Below are positions 8,298 through 8,460 of a stretch of DNA of 8,460 nt, piece after piece. The notes under the pieces were generated by a model, which was not told the DNA's origin, did no database searches, and saw only the letters and a program-made list of their open reading frames with translations. How positions within the stretch are numbered: the stretch's first letter is position 1; each line of letters begins with the position of its first letter. The position numbers and the translations under genes are program-made. The DNA is taken from the NCBI GenBank assembly GCA_022822685.1, contig JAJEAQ010000282.1, positions 1 through 8,460 on the forward strand. The letters run 5' to 3'. Origin of the DNA: Trichodesmium sp. jk18x7bins.61. GTDB lineage: Bacteria > Cyanobacteriota > Cyanobacteriia > Cyanobacteriales > Microcoleaceae.

Positions 8298-8459
8298 ATG
8301 CCGCGAAAACTACCAAATAAAAAAAAAGAAGCCTCCAACCGATGACGGAGAAAAAAGCCACTCACCCCTACTAAAGCCTACAGACAGCTAAAACTGCTCA
8401 TCAAACGCAAGTTAAAACCCCACCATCCAGGAGAAAGAACACTCCTAAACCAGCACTAG
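8298..8459 (+). pseudogene. Possible small basic protein with one internal TGA
   Basis: The plus frame from ATG 8298 reads MPRKLPNKKKEASNR, TGA at codon 16 (8343-8345), then RRKKPLTPTKAYRQLKLLIK and RKLKPHHPGERTLLNQH, ending at TAG 8457-8459. The composition is strongly basic and the frame looks protein-like, and Trp would be a natural residue at the TGA. However, its ATG shares the palindrome CATG with the minus-strand start at 8299, no ribosome binding site is visible, and I cannot name a family. It could be an antisense artefact or a relic of an adjacent gene or mobile element. Confidence 0.3.
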
Positions 8460-8460
8460 C

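Larger units (their letters stand above)
6150..8299 (-). pseudogene. Large TPR protein with acidic and repetitive linkers, broken by stops and frameshifts
   Basis: I place the start at ATG 8299 (MSRTVTVNISNQIKSATI); an upstream GTG at 8365 would add a Phe-rich stretch. Block 1 (about 8130-7680) holds TPRs such as AIEVYKRLGKMLQKQG and VYRYLAKALTHVGKHKEA. A Ser/Asn-rich and then acidic linker follows to about 7070. Block 2 (about 7060-6470) has TPRs such as VYANLGSIYAQDKLWEQAI and VYRNLTKAWTQVGKLSEA. A linker with a 49-codon duplication ends at TAA 6152-6150. Lesions are TAA 7978-7976 (probable Gln), TAA 7939-7937, TGA 7345-7343, a frameshift between about 7260 and 7235 near an A7 tract, one inserted base near 6980, and a shift near 6470. 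No catalytic domain is visible. By position and style it belonged with the TPR-glycosyltransferase gene downstream, but the two are not joined here. Confidence 0.7.

Noticed and set aside
1..8460. Alternative genetic code or stop-codon readthrough, because TGA and TAG often fall at Trp
   Set aside because: All three stop codons occur in frame, TAA at Gln-like sites, and frameshifts are interspersed. No single reassignment restores the proteins.
1..8460. CRISPR array, tRNA, rRNA, insertion sequence with transposase
   Set aside because: No evenly spaced short repeats, no cloverleaf or rRNA motifs, and no transposase similarity were seen on either strand.

Overview
The window looks like chromosomal DNA of an AT-rich, probably filamentous, cyanobacterium. 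The signs are four copies of the HIP1 octamer GCGATCGC, two Uma2-family (DUF820) genes, and long tetratricopeptide repeat (TPR) proteins joined to glycosyltransferases. A Trichodesmium/Okeania-type genome, with low GC and many pseudogenes, would fit. That placement is inference from style, not from a marker gene.

Every recognisable gene but one lies on the minus strand, so the order of transcription runs from high to low coordinates. From 8299 to 6150 is a TPR protein with an acidic and repetitive linker. From 6077 to 5178 is a second TPR block, either a separate gene or the end of the same one. From 5177 to 4863 is a spacer with a perfect 18-bp inverted repeat. Two diverged tandem Uma2 copies follow (4862-4274 and 3948-3362), separated by 325 bp. 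From 3206 to the window edge runs a mosaic: an N-terminal TPR module, a GT-A-like glycosyltransferase domain, the C-terminal half of a GT4 glycosyltransferase, then the N-terminal half of a second GT4. At the far right a possible short plus-strand reading frame (8298-8459) shares its CATG with the start of the TPR gene.

No recognisable gene is intact. Reconstructing the minus-strand proteins by homology reasoning requires stepping over about twenty in-frame stops and about a dozen frameshifts. Many stops are explained by a single G:C to A:T change in TGG or CAA/CAG codons. About half of the frameshifts fall in or beside A/T homopolymers. The two Uma2 copies share a premature stop at the same codon.

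If the genes were once functional, the TPR-GT polypeptides would have been scaffolded glycosyltransferases for cell-surface or extracellular polysaccharide or protein glycosylation. The Uma2 genes are unrelated, frequently duplicated putative nucleases. I see no convincing new defence or mobile system. The most interesting material is the pattern of decay, the fused GT4 reading frame, the GT-A-like domain, the 49-codon linker duplication and the palindromic element.
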